From assembly GCA_038527215.1 (NCBI GenBank), contig JBCBGC010000168.1, positions 1 through 15,069 on the forward strand: DNA of 15,069 bases, written 5' to 3'. Each line of letters opens with the position of its first letter. The stretch's first letter is position 1. The notes below the pieces were generated by a model, which saw only the letters and a list, made by a program, of their open reading frames with translations, was not told the origin of the DNA and did not search any database. The position numbers and the translations under genes are program-made. Shown piece after piece: positions 1 to 8,232 of this stretch. The stretch is from JAWPMV01 sp038527215 (GTDB taxonomy: Bacteria; Bacteroidota; Bacteroidia; J057).

Positions 1-2
1 AC

Positions 3-2399
3 AAAGCCAACATGAGCGGCATGGATCCCGCAGCCTTCTGGAAAGTAGTGGAAAATGGAGGCCATTACCAATATATGTACAACAGCCTCCAACTCAACCA
101 GGGGCAGGACCACTTCTCCGAGATCGGGCAGATGGCGGGCATTTCTTCTACCGATTGGAGCTGGAGCAACCTGTTGGCAGACTTTGACCTCGATGGATGG
201 AAAGACCTTTATATCACAAACGGCCTGCTACGTGATATTCGAAACAAGGATGCAGAAAAGAATTTTATCCGACATGTCACCCAGAAAATGAATGCCTATA
301 TCCTGTCTCATCCAGACGATGGACAGGTAACGGTCTGGGACATTCTGGATGTGGACGAAGCCCTGAAAATCCTTCCTTCGCAGCGCCTGCCTAACTATGC
401 CTACCGCAACCGCAATGGGCTGGAGTTCGAGAAAATGAGTGAAGCATGGGGCCTTGATGAGCCTGGGTTTTCTCATGGAGCGGCCTATGGCGATCTGGAT
501 GGCGATGGGGACCTGGATCTGGTGGTCAGCAATGTCAATGACAAAGCCTCCCTGTACCGCAACCAAGCGGTAGAGCAAAAGCGCGGGAATTTTATTTCCC
601 TGGAAGTCCAGCCTTCAGCCCAAACCCTGGGCGCCAAAATTTCTGTGGAAACGAGTGAAGGATGGCAGCATGCCGAAATCATGACCATCAAAGGCATTTA
701 TTCCAGTAGCGAAGCCCGCGTAAACTTTGGATTAGGCCAGGCTAAAAACATCAAACAGCTCAAAGTCGTTTGGCCTAATGGTCAGGAGAGCTATTATCCC
801 AATCTCTCTGTCAATCAGGCCATGAAACTGGAACCTCCGGCTCCTGAAGGAGGCCAGGCTTCCAAGGAAAGTTTTGCTCCCGCTTCTCCACCCCTGCCAG
901 ATGAAGCGGCTCGTCTGGGGCTGGCTGTTCAGCATCGGGAAAACCGCTTTGATGACTTTAAGCGGGAAGTACTCCTCCCCCATAAAATGTCTACCCTTGG
1001 TCCTTTTCTGGCCGTGGCAGATGTGAACCAGGATGGGATGGAGGATGTATTTGTCGGAGGCGCAATCGGTCAGGCTGGCGCCTTGCTCATGCAGCAGGCA
1101 AACGGAACTTTCCAGGCCCAGACAAATGGTCCTTTTCGCGTCCACCGTGCCCTGGAGGATATGGGCGCCCGGTTTTTTGACGCCGATGGAGATGGCGACC
1201 AGGATTTATATGTGGTCAGTGGGGGCAATGAATATGGGGCCCGAAAAGAAGCCTATCAGGATCGACTCTATCTCAATGACGGAAGCGGTAATTTCTCCTA
1301 TGCCAGAACTGCCTTGCCGATTATAGCGGGCAGTGGAGGGCGACTGGCTGTAGCCGATTTTGATGAGGATGGGGACCTGGATGTGGCCATAGGAGGACGT
1401 CAGCATCCCGGACAGTATCCACGCCCGGGCCAGACCTACCTGCTGCGCAATGAGAGCCAGGATGGACAGGCAAAGTTTGTGGATGTTACAGCTGAGCTTG
1501 TAGCGGGACTTGCTGAGGCGGGCATGGTGACAGATCTAAGATGGACGGACCAAAACGGAGATGGACGCTTGGATCTGGTCGTCGTAGGGGAGTGGATGGA
1601 GGTGCAGGTCTGGGAAAATCAGGGAGGGGACCTTCCTTTTGTCCTCAAGAAAATCCAGGTGAATGCTGAAGGCCAAAGCCTGCAAACCACCGGTTGGTGG
1701 AACAGCCTGCTGGTCTATGACTGGGATGGAGATGGAGATGATGATTTACTGCTGGGGAATTTGGGACAAAATTATAAATACAAAGCCTCCCAGGCGGCCC
1801 CCTTCGAAATCTTCTATGAAGACTTCGACCAAAATGGTCAGGGAGACATTGTCCTGGGCTACTACCAGGATGAGACCCTCTATCCCCTAAGAGGCCGGCA
1901 GTGCTCCTCCGAGCAGGTTCCCAACATTAAACAAAGTTTTCCTACCTACAATGAGTTTGCGCAGGCTACGCTGGCTGAAGTCTACGGCGACCAGCAGCTC
2001 TCCAACTCTTTGCATTATCAGGCCCGGACCTTTGCGCATGCCTACTTAGAAAACCAGGGCAAGGGCACTTATGCCTACCAGGCTTTACCGCTGGCTACCC
2101 AGATCAGCGCAGTCAACGACCTGGTCCTGCTGGATGTGGAACAAGATGGAAAACCTGAAGTAATCCTGGCCGGGAATAACTTCCAGTCAGAAGTGGAAAC
2201 CCCGCGCAATGATGCCAGTTATGGTCATCTGCTCAGGTGGTCCGGGCAGGGATTCGAAGCAGTCGCCCCCGCGCAAAGTGGCTTATACCTGGAAGGAGAT
2301 ATCAAAGACCTCAGCATCATCACGGTAAAAGGGAAGCGTTATCTCCTGGCGGCTGGTAACAATCGTGCCTTACAAGCTATTCGACTCGATCAACCCTAA
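3..2399 (+). CDS. FG-GAP/VCBS repeat protein with ASPIC/UnbV domain (CRTAC1-like), 5'-truncated by window edge
   Basis: This is the 3' part of a large secreted or surface beta-propeller protein. The frame is open to the window edge (Lys-Ala-Asn is encoded just before the first Met at 12), and relatives I know of are longer at the N-terminus, so the true start lies upstream. Counting from Met12, calcium-binding FG-GAP loops of the DxDxDGxxDL type occur near residues 57-66 and 160-170. An ASPIC/UnbV domain follows at about 205-262, with the motif NFGLGQAKNIKQLKVVWPNG. More FG-GAP loops lie near 335, 389, 447, 513, 570, 603 and 708. Such proteins are thought to be adhesive or ligand-binding propellers; in Bacteroidota they often occur near glycan-uptake genes. 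No enzyme motif is seen. The gene ends 83 bp before the two-component regulator, which may control it (inference). Family assignment is firm; substrate is unknown. Confidence 0.9.
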   Translation, partial: KANMSGMDPAAFWKVVENGGHYQYMYNSLQLNQGQDHFSEIGQMAGISSTDWSWSNLLADFDLDGWKDLYITNGLLRDIRNKDAEKNFIRHVTQKMNAYILSHPDDGQVTVWDILDVDEALKILPSQRLPNYAYRNRNGLEFEKMSEAWGLDEPGFSHGAAYGDLDGDGDLDLVVSNVNDKASLYRNQAVEQKRGNFISLEVQPSAQTLGAKISVETSEGWQHAEIMTIKGIYSSSEARVNFGLGQAKNIKQLKVVWPNGQESYYPNLSVNQAMKLEPPAPEGGQASKESFAPASPPLPDEAARLGLAVQHRENRFDDFKREVLLPHKMSTLGPFLAVADVNQDGMEDVFVGGAIGQAGALLMQQANGTFQAQTNGPFRVHRALEDMGARFFDADGDGDQDLYVVSGGNEYGARKEAYQDRLYLNDGSGNFSYARTALPIIAGSGGRLAVADFDEDGDLDVAIGGRQHPGQYPRPGQTYLLRNESQDGQAKFVDVTAELVAGLAEAGMVTDLRWTDQNGDGRLDLVVVGEWMEVQVWENQGGDLPFVLKKIQVNAEGQSLQTTGWWNSLLVYDWDGDGDDDLLLGNLGQNYKYKASQAAPFEIFYEDFDQNGQGDIVLGYYQDETLYPLRGRQCSSEQVPNIKQSFPTYNEFAQATLAEVYGDQQLSNSLHYQARTFAHAYLENQGKGTYAYQALPLATQISAVNDLVLLDVEQDGKPEVILAGNNFQSEVETPRNDASYGHLLRWSGQGFEAVAPAQSGLYLEGDIKDLSIITVKGKRYLLAAGNNRALQAIRLDQP

Positions 2400-2482
2400 G
2401 CGGTAGAGAGATTGGCAAGGGAAGCCTATTCAGGTATAAAAAAATCTCTATATTGTTAGATAAGGAAACTAACTACTGTACT

Positions 2483-5400
2483 ATGGCAGGACTGAGGCTT
2501 AAGGTCTTACTATTGACCCTCCTCCTTGGGTTGGCGGCTATGACGGTTTATTCACAAACCGGCCGCCTTCGGTTCAATCACCTTTCGGTAGATGACGGTC
2601 TGTCTTTTAATACCGCTCAGGTAATTTACCAGGATCATCAAGGCTTTATCTGGATTGGAACCAAGGATGGACTCAATCGCTATGACGGGCAGAAGGTAGA
2701 AATCTTTCGGCATCGTCTGGGGGATTCATTGAGCCTGCCCAACAACAACATCACTGCCATTTTTGAGGATAGCAAAAAACGGCTCTGGATTGGTACCATG
2801 GATGGCCTTTGCCAATTGGACCGCCAGCGCCTGAGTTTCCGTTTTTACCCTTCCCCCCTGAAACCACATGATACCCTGATCCATCACGCTACCCGTGTCA
2901 TCTACCAAACTCAGGACGATCAATTGTGGGTGGGAACAGACATTGGCCTACTACGTCTGGATGAAGAAAAAGGGACCCTTCAGCCAAATTTTGTGGCTGA
3001 AACCAGCACCGTGTTAGGGGTGCTTTCCATGGTTGAAGATCACGACGCTAATTTCTGGATTGGGACCAATCATGGGCTTTTCCGGAGAGCCTCTGCCCAG
3101 AAGGTCTTCGAACCGATCCCTCTGAATAACTGGTGCGAGAAGACCGGGAGAAATATCAGCGGGCTGGTCAAAGACCGTAAGGGAAACCTATGGATAGGCA
3201 CAGCTTGTGGGCTGTACCATTGGCATAAGGAACAACGGCAGGTGCGCCATATTCCCCTGGTGCAAGACGAGGCCTTGGAGCGCGCTTCTATCATGGGCCT
3301 CACCAAAGACAAAGTAGGCAATATCTGGGCCGGCACTTTCAAAGGCTTGTACGGCGTCTCAGCCCAAGGCCAACGGGTTCGATTCGAAAAGCCTCGGCCT
3401 TATGATCCCACCAGCCTCAACGACGAGGCGATCATTAGCTTATTTTGTGATCAGAAAGGGGACCTTTGGTTAGGGACGTATTATGGGGGGGTCAATGTCT
3501 GTCATTTTGATAAAAATGCCTTTCATCAGCTCATCGAAGGGCCTGCTCCTTTCGGCCTTGATGGTCGGGTAGTCGGGCGGATGTCCGAAGACGATAAAGG
3601 AAACCTCTGGATTGGGACGGAAGATGGAGGCCTCAATTGCTATGAGCTAGCTACGGGAAAATTCCAGCACCACCGTATCCCCGGTCTACCGGAAAGTTAT
3701 CTCCGGCAACCGCTGAATATTCAAGCCCTGCTTTACCACAAAGGAACCCTCTGGATCGGAACCTATGGCAGGGGATTGATTGCCTATGACATAAAGCAGG
3801 GCCGGACCCGCCTTTTTTCCATGGAAAACCTGCCTGGCTTTACCAACAATAACCTCATCTCCCTATTGATTGACCGGCAAGATCGGATTTGGTTAGGGAC
3901 CGATGAAGGGGGGCTGATGCGCCTTTTTCCCGATCAAAGAAAGGTCCAGGCTTTCCGTTTTGATCCCAGAGCCTCTGAAGGAATCAGCCACGATGTGGTT
4001 TTTGAAATGGCTGAAGATGCAGATGGCTTTATTTGGGTAGGAACTTATGGCAAAGGCCTGGACCGTTTCAATCCCGCTACGGGGCATTTTTCTCACTATG
4101 CCCAGGACGAGTTGGCCAAAGGAGCGCTCCGCTCGGGTAAGGTCACCTCTCTCTATCCCGGAGAAGATGGTACCTTATGGATTGGTACGGAAGGCGGCGG
4201 CTTACATTCTTTGGAAAAAGGCAGTCGCGAAATTAAGCACATGGGCACCGCCCAGGGCTTGCCTGATAACACCATCTACGGGATTCTAAGTGATGACAAT
4301 GGGGCCCTTTGGCTGAGCACCAACCGGGGGCTGGTTCGCTATGATATTCAAAAACAGGAAAGCCAGATATATGGAGAAGTAGAGGGTTTAGGTGGGAGCC
4401 AGTTTAACTACCGCTCCTACCACAAGATGCGCTCTGGTGTCTTATTTTTTGGGGGGATTCATCATCTTACCTACTTCCACCCAGATAGCATTCGCCACAA
4501 TGCTTATCAGGCACCGGTAGTCATTACAGGCTTGCAACTCTTCAACAAGGAAGTGGAATTCCAAGATGCTGAAGGTCCGCTCACCCAACCCATAGATCAG
4601 CTGGATCACCTAACCTTGACCTATCAGGACCGGGCCATCAGTCTGGAATTTGTGACCCTGGATTATACCATGCCTTCCCTCAACCAATATGCCTTTATGC
4701 TGGAGGGATTTCACGAAGGCTGGCAATATGTAGGGACCCAGCGCATGGCTACTTTCACCAACCTTTCTCCCGGTACCTATACCTTCAAAGTCAAAGGAAC
4801 CAATGCAGATGGGGTATGGAGTGGGCAAGCCGCGACCCTGAACCTGGAAATTCTGCCTCCCTTCTGGCGGACCAACTGGGCCATTTTAACCTATGTATTG
4901 ATCGGACTGGGTTTGCTGTTTGGTTTGCGGAAATTTACCCACGCCCAGTGGACCCTGAAGCACAATCTTAGGCTGGAGCGTATGAGACGGGAAAAAATAG
5001 AAGAACTGAACCAGGCCAAACTCGCTTTTTTTACCAATGTTTCCCACGAGTTAAGGACCCCGCTTACCATGATCATGGGGCCGCTGGAACAGCTCAAACG
5101 TATTGGTCAGAAAAACCCGGAGGCCTCCGAGCAGCTCAATCTCATGCATCGCAATGCTGACCGCTTGTTGCGCCTGATCAATCAATTGCTAGACTTTACG
5201 AAAGTGGATACCTCGGTCCAGGAACCCAACCTGGCCTATGGAGAAGTACGCTCCACCATCCAACAAATCGTGATACCCTTTAAGGATTTTGCGGTTCGGC
5301 AGAAGGTGCATTTTCTGGAAAAAACCGCTTTCTCTGCCTTATGGATGAATCTTGACCAGGAGAAGCTAGATAAAATCCTCTACAATTTGCTGTCCAACGC

Positions 5401-6586
5401 CTTCAAATTTACCCCACAAGGCGGGCAGGTGAAATTAAGTATGTGGGTGGAGGAAAAGGAGAACGGGCCCTACCTGCATTTGGGGGTGGCAGATACTGGG
5501 GTAGGCATTCCTGGTGAAGAAAAGGCGAAAATATTCGATCGGTTTTACCAGGGCGAAAATGGTTCCCGTATCCAGGAAGTAGGGACAGGGATCGGCCTGG
5601 CCTTGACCATGGAGCTGGTACGCGTACTGGGAGGCGAAATAGAGGTAGAAAGCGAGGAAGGGCGCGGGACAAATTTCATTGTCTCACTTCCTTTGGGGGA
5701 AGGCTATGAATTGAAGGAAATGGATGCAGGGATGGAAGAGCACATATTAGCTAGTCCTGTAGCGCGACCAAGTGTCCCCTTTATGGTGGCCGAAGCCATC
5801 TCCGGGAATCCCCAGGAAGTAGGAGAAAGACCCAAAGTGCTCATCATCGAGGACAACCCGGATGTCCGAACCTTTCTCCGCCTTTCTTTAGAACAACAAT
5901 TTCTGATTGAGGAGGCTGTAAGTGGAGAGGAAGGCTTGCTAGTAATGCAGGACAGTACGCCTGACCTGGTGGTCTGTGATGTGATGATGCCGCAAATGGA
6001 TGGGATAGAGGTAACCAAAAGGATCAAATCCAATCTCCGTTATAGCCACGTCCCGGTAATTTTGCTCACCGCTCAGACAGCCCTTGAGTATAAGCTGCAA
6101 GGTCTGGAAATGGGGGCCGATGATTACATCGCCAAACCCTTCCATCCCGAGATCTTGCGAGCTCGCATTCATAACCTGATTTCCAACCGCCGCCAGCTTC
6201 ACCATCGCTTTGTGCAAATGAATCCTTTTGCGGAGGTCCAACTGACCGCCAATCCCACTGACGAACGCTTCATGAGATCCGTCCTGGAACTGATGCATGA
6301 GCGGATGGGAGATCCGGGCTTCAGTGTGAAGGAACTGGCTTCAGCAATCGGAATGAGCCACTCGGTTTTATACAGAAAAATCAAAGGCTTGACGGGACTG
6401 AATGCCAAAGAATTTATGGTCAACCTTCGGCTACACAAGGCTGCCCAATTGCTCAAACAACCGGGAATCAAGGTCAGTGAGGTCGCCTTCGAGGTTGGCT
6501 TTAATGACCCCCGTTATTTCAGCACGGCTTTTCGTAAGCAGTTCAAACTGAGCCCTTCCCAGTATATGGCTCAGGGGCAGGAGTAA
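2483..6586 (+). CDS. Hybrid two-component system sensor kinase/AraC-type response regulator (HTCS)
   Basis: This single protein carries a whole phosphorelay. I chose ATG 2483 over a TTG at 2453 because a signal peptide starts directly there (MAGLRLKVLLLTLLLGLAAM, likely cleaved after VYS, residue 24), giving 1367 residues. Residues of about 35-690 hold at least 13 Reg_prop repeats of the form D..G.LWIGT..GL, forming periplasmic propellers. A Y_Y_Y domain (about 710-790) and one membrane span (about 800-816) follow. The kinase has the H-box FFTNVSHELRTPL with His855, an N-box NLLSNAFKF near 969, and G-boxes DTGVGIPG and GTGIGLAL. The receiver (about 1118-1235) has phospho-acceptor Asp1166 in CDVMMPQMDG and Lys1218. 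A C-terminal AraC helix-turn-helix pair (about 1283-1365) binds DNA. All catalytic residues look intact. In known HTCS proteins the propeller binds oligosaccharides and the protein activates a glycan-use locus; no SusC/SusD pair lies in this window, so the target is unknown. Confidence 0.96.
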   Translation: MAGLRLKVLLLTLLLGLAAMTVYSQTGRLRFNHLSVDDGLSFNTAQVIYQDHQGFIWIGTKDGLNRYDGQKVEIFRHRLGDSLSLPNNNITAIFEDSKKRLWIGTMDGLCQLDRQRLSFRFYPSPLKPHDTLIHHATRVIYQTQDDQLWVGTDIGLLRLDEEKGTLQPNFVAETSTVLGVLSMVEDHDANFWIGTNHGLFRRASAQKVFEPIPLNNWCEKTGRNISGLVKDRKGNLWIGTACGLYHWHKEQRQVRHIPLVQDEALERASIMGLTKDKVGNIWAGTFKGLYGVSAQGQRVRFEKPRPYDPTSLNDEAIISLFCDQKGDLWLGTYYGGVNVCHFDKNAFHQLIEGPAPFGLDGRVVGRMSEDDKGNLWIGTEDGGLNCYELATGKFQHHRIPGLPESYLRQPLNIQALLYHKGTLWIGTYGRGLIAYDIKQGRTRLFSMENLPGFTNNNLISLLIDRQDRIWLGTDEGGLMRLFPDQRKVQAFRFDPRASEGISHDVVFEMAEDADGFIWVGTYGKGLDRFNPATGHFSHYAQDELAKGALRSGKVTSLYPGEDGTLWIGTEGGGLHSLEKGSREIKHMGTAQGLPDNTIYGILSDDNGALWLSTNRGLVRYDIQKQESQIYGEVEGLGGSQFNYRSYHKMRSGVLFFGGIHHLTYFHPDSIRHNAYQAPVVITGLQLFNKEVEFQDAEGPLTQPIDQLDHLTLTYQDRAISLEFVTLDYTMPSLNQYAFMLEGFHEGWQYVGTQRMATFTNLSPGTYTFKVKGTNADGVWSGQAATLNLEILPPFWRTNWAILTYVLIGLGLLFGLRKFTHAQWTLKHNLRLERMRREKIEELNQAKLAFFTNVSHELRTPLTMIMGPLEQLKRIGQKNPEASEQLNLMHRNADRLLRLINQLLDFTKVDTSVQEPNLAYGEVRSTIQQIVIPFKDFAVRQKVHFLEKTAFSALWMNLDQEKLDKILYNLLSNAFKFTPQGGQVKLSMWVEEKENGPYLHLGVADTGVGIPGEEKAKIFDRFYQGENGSRIQEVGTGIGLALTMELVRVLGGEIEVESEEGRGTNFIVSLPLGEGYELKEMDAGMEEHILASPVARPSVPFMVAEAISGNPQEVGERPKVLIIEDNPDVRTFLRLSLEQQFLIEEAVSGEEGLLVMQDSTPDLVVCDVMMPQMDGIEVTKRIKSNLRYSHVPVILLTAQTALEYKLQGLEMGADDYIAKPFHPEILRARIHNLISNRRQLHHRFVQMNPFAEVQLTANPTDERFMRSVLELMHERMGDPGFSVKELASAIGMSHSVLYRKIKGLTGLNAKEFMVNLRLHKAAQLLKQPGIKVSEVAFEVGFNDPRYFSTAFRKQFKLSPSQYMAQGQE

Positions 6587-6691
6587 GCCCCCGTTGATTT
6601 ATTTAACACCATAAACGAATAATTCAACCTGCTAGCTGAATATTCTGACGACCTTAATTCTAGAGGGTATTCCCTTTATCCACTGGCTCCG

Positions 6692-6706
6692 TTATTCCTG
6701 GAATAA
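6692..6706. promoter_or_regulatory. Candidate operator palindrome upstream of the PhyH-like gene
   Basis: TTATTCC and GGAATAA form a perfect 7-bp inverted repeat around a single T, ending 16 bp before the ATG at 6723. Related palindromes lie upstream in the same gap: GAATAATTC at 6617-6625 and GAATATTC at 6638-6645, the latter in a bulged hairpin 6617-6645, plus GGGTATTCCC at 6665-6674. The cluster looks like a set of sites for a dimeric repressor, possibly the XRE/cupin protein encoded just downstream. That link is inference; the region is AT-rich, so chance matches are possible. Confidence 0.35.
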
Positions 6707-6722
6707 GTAAGAAGCTACTCCT

Positions 6723-7418
6723 ATGCGCTCGTCAGACCTCCCCATATCCGTTCGTTCCGCAGCAAAATACTCGCAGCAGTATGCTGAGAAAGGATTTCTG
6801 CATTTGCCAGGTATGATCTCCGAGCAAACCTGCGCACAGTTACTGCACCACTTGCAGCTGGTAGGTAGTAAGCAAAAAGCGGAAAGTCACCACTGGCCCC
6901 ACCTGGAATTTCTTGATTTACAATTTGAGGATTTCCTGTTCGAACATCCTTTGTCCATGCTGGCCACCCAACTTCTGGGCAAACTTCCTAAGGAAGAGTC
7001 GCTGGATGCGGTCTGGTTAGGGAAACAGGAGCTTTCGCTACAACAGGCAGCCTGGAAAATGTGCCTGGCTCCCTGGGATGCGATTTCAGTCTGGATCATG
7101 TTAGATGGAAATCCCGGAGACCTTTGTTGCTACACGGTGCCTGGCTCACACCTGAAAGGATTAGAGGAGCATGTTCCCGAACCCAGGAGTTTGGATGGGC
7201 ATACCATCCCCGGCGCCCAATCTACGGAGCATTTTCCCGTCTCCCGGGGAGATGTGATCCTTACCCACGCCCTCACCATTTACGGGTGGAGGGGGCATCA
7301 CCCCGGACAGCGCACGACCAGCCTTCGGGCGACTTTCTGCGCTGCCGATGCCAGCCTGTCCGAAGCTTCCCGAGCCTGGTTAAAGGAGCAGGGAATCATC
7401 AGTCAGGGAGATTATTAA
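6723..7418 (+). CDS. PhyH-like (phytanoyl-CoA dioxygenase family) protein, apparently lacking the iron-binding HxD motif
   Basis: This 231-residue protein has the outline of the PhyH branch of Fe(II)/2-oxoglutarate oxygenases. The N-terminus fits the family (YAEKGFLHLPGMIS, residues 20-33). The core shows the usual W-I-x-L-D-G strand (124-129), TVPGSH (138-143), the GDVILTH strand ending at His182 and a downstream Arg202 in the region that normally binds 2-oxoglutarate. What is missing is the HxD pair that normally sits in a short hairpin before the W-I-x-L strand: here the sequence runs AAWKMCLAPWDAISVWIML with no His. Either the metal site has been lost, giving a binding or pseudo-enzyme, or it is built from other residues. 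The start has no clear Shine-Dalgarno. An XRE/cupin regulator gene follows after 126 bp on the same strand. Fold call is fairly good; enzymatic activity is doubtful and the substrate unknown. Confidence 0.75.
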   Translation: MRSSDLPISVRSAAKYSQQYAEKGFLHLPGMISEQTCAQLLHHLQLVGSKQKAESHHWPHLEFLDLQFEDFLFEHPLSMLATQLLGKLPKEESLDAVWLGKQELSLQQAAWKMCLAPWDAISVWIMLDGNPGDLCCYTVPGSHLKGLEEHVPEPRSLDGHTIPGAQSTEHFPVSRGDVILTHALTIYGWRGHHPGQRTTSLRATFCAADASLSEASRAWLKEQGIISQGDY

Positions 7419-7452
7419 GGTCTCTTTCGGCTGAATTTTGGCCTCAATTACC

Positions 7453-7499
7453 TAATCTACATATTCACTTATCAGCCAGACAGGATTTTGGCTAGATTA
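7453..7499. promoter_or_regulatory. Inverted repeats in the gap before the XRE/cupin regulator
   Basis: TAATCTA (7453-7459) and TAGATTA (7493-7499) are perfect 7-bp inverted arms with centres 40 bp apart. A second inverted pair, AGCCA (7474-7478) and TGGCT (7489-7493), is nested inside. They end 45 bp before the regulator's ATG, a place where an autoregulatory operator would fit. Arms are short and AT-rich, so this is only a weak candidate. No T-tract follows, so it is not a terminator for the upstream gene. Confidence 0.2.
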
Positions 7500-7544
7500 T
7501 CCGTAATTTAATGGACGTCCTAGCATGAGGTAGGAGCACCCATT

Positions 7545-8105
7545 ATGGCAGAACTATTCAAAGACCAGGCCTTAAGCCAGGTAGGCAGGAGGATTAAGGA
7601 GATTCGCAGAGGAAAGCGTATGAATCTCCAGGAACTGGCTGAAAAAAGCCACGTTACGGCGGGCTTGATTTCAAAAATCGAGAACTTTCGGACCATTCCC
7701 TCGCTGCCAGTATTGCTAAATATTGCCCGCGCCTTAGAAGTAGAAATGGCCGATTTGGTCAGTGAAGTATCCAATAGCCAGGAAACGCCCTTTCAACATA
7801 TCCCCTATGAAAAGGAAGGAGATGCCGGAGCCCTTTTATGGGAGCGGTCCCTCCGGGCTGGATTTGCCCGAGCCAAGCGCATCCATCTGATGTCCCCTGC
7901 CATCTATCGCCCCGCCAAAAAGGATTTGGACTGTCTGATTTGCTTTAGTGAGGGGGCCGGTGAAATGGAAATGGAAGATTCTCAGGTTAAAGTAGAGAAA
8001 GGTGATTTACTCTACATGCGGGGAGAACATCCTTTTTTGCTAAAACCGCAGCCTGACGGAAGCCTGAAGTTTTTCCTAATCTCCTTCCAGCCCGCCGACC
8101 AGTGA
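7545..8105 (+). CDS. XRE-family transcriptional regulator with C-terminal cupin sensor domain
   Basis: This 186-residue protein is a classic HTH-cupin regulator. Residues of about 12-66 form a Cro/C1-type helix-turn-helix (VGRRIKEIRRGKRMNLQELA, then VTAGLISKIENFRTIPSLPV, with the recognition helix around GLISKIE). Residues of about 105-184 form a small cupin barrel (SEGAGEMEMEDSQVKVEKGD, then LLYMRGEHPFLL), which in this family usually binds a small effector. The cupin shows no full metal-binding HxH set, in keeping with a sensor rather than an enzyme. The start is supported by AGGAG at 7532-7536, 8 bp before ATG, a clearer Shine-Dalgarno than its neighbours have. Its position directly after the PhyH-like gene suggests that gene is a target, along with autoregulation (inference). 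Effector unknown. Confidence 0.92.
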   Translation: MAELFKDQALSQVGRRIKEIRRGKRMNLQELAEKSHVTAGLISKIENFRTIPSLPVLLNIARALEVEMADLVSEVSNSQETPFQHIPYEKEGDAGALLWERSLRAGFARAKRIHLMSPAIYRPAKKDLDCLICFSEGAGEMEMEDSQVKVEKGDLLYMRGEHPFLLKPQPDGSLKFFLISFQPADQ

Positions 8106-8129
8106 ACCCACAGGTGATCAGAAATAGGC

Positions 8130-8150
8130 TTTTTCCTGCCTTGGGAAAAA
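8130..8150. other. Short hairpin downstream of the XRE/cupin gene
   Basis: TTTTTCC (8130-8136) and GGAAAAA (8144-8150) pair perfectly around a 7-nt loop, 25 bp after the regulator's stop. On the + strand it lacks a following T-tract and the stem is mostly A-T, so it is at best a weak terminator or processing site. Confidence 0.25.
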
Positions 8151-8232
8151 TAAATCTTTGTTAGACAAGCCCGGGCATTTTATTCGTTATTAAAGGGATA
8201 GTCCGTAAATTTCTCCTAAATTCTAGTCTGCG

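Noticed and set aside
732..1145. 137-codon open frame on the - strand inside the FG-GAP gene
   Set aside because: It overlaps a well-supported propeller gene and has no recognisable domain.
2412..2456. Bacteroidota -33/-7 promoter (TTG ... TATATTGT) before the two-component regulator
   Set aside because: The spacing between the two elements is about 34 bp instead of about 20, and the -7 box only partly fits TAnnTTTG.
2453..2482. Upstream TTG start for the two-component regulator
   Set aside because: It would add ten polar residues in front of a signal peptide that starts naturally at ATG 2483.
8130..8150. Intrinsic terminator after the XRE/cupin gene
   Set aside because: The hairpin is A-T rich and lacks a T-tract after it, so it is listed only as a weak hairpin.
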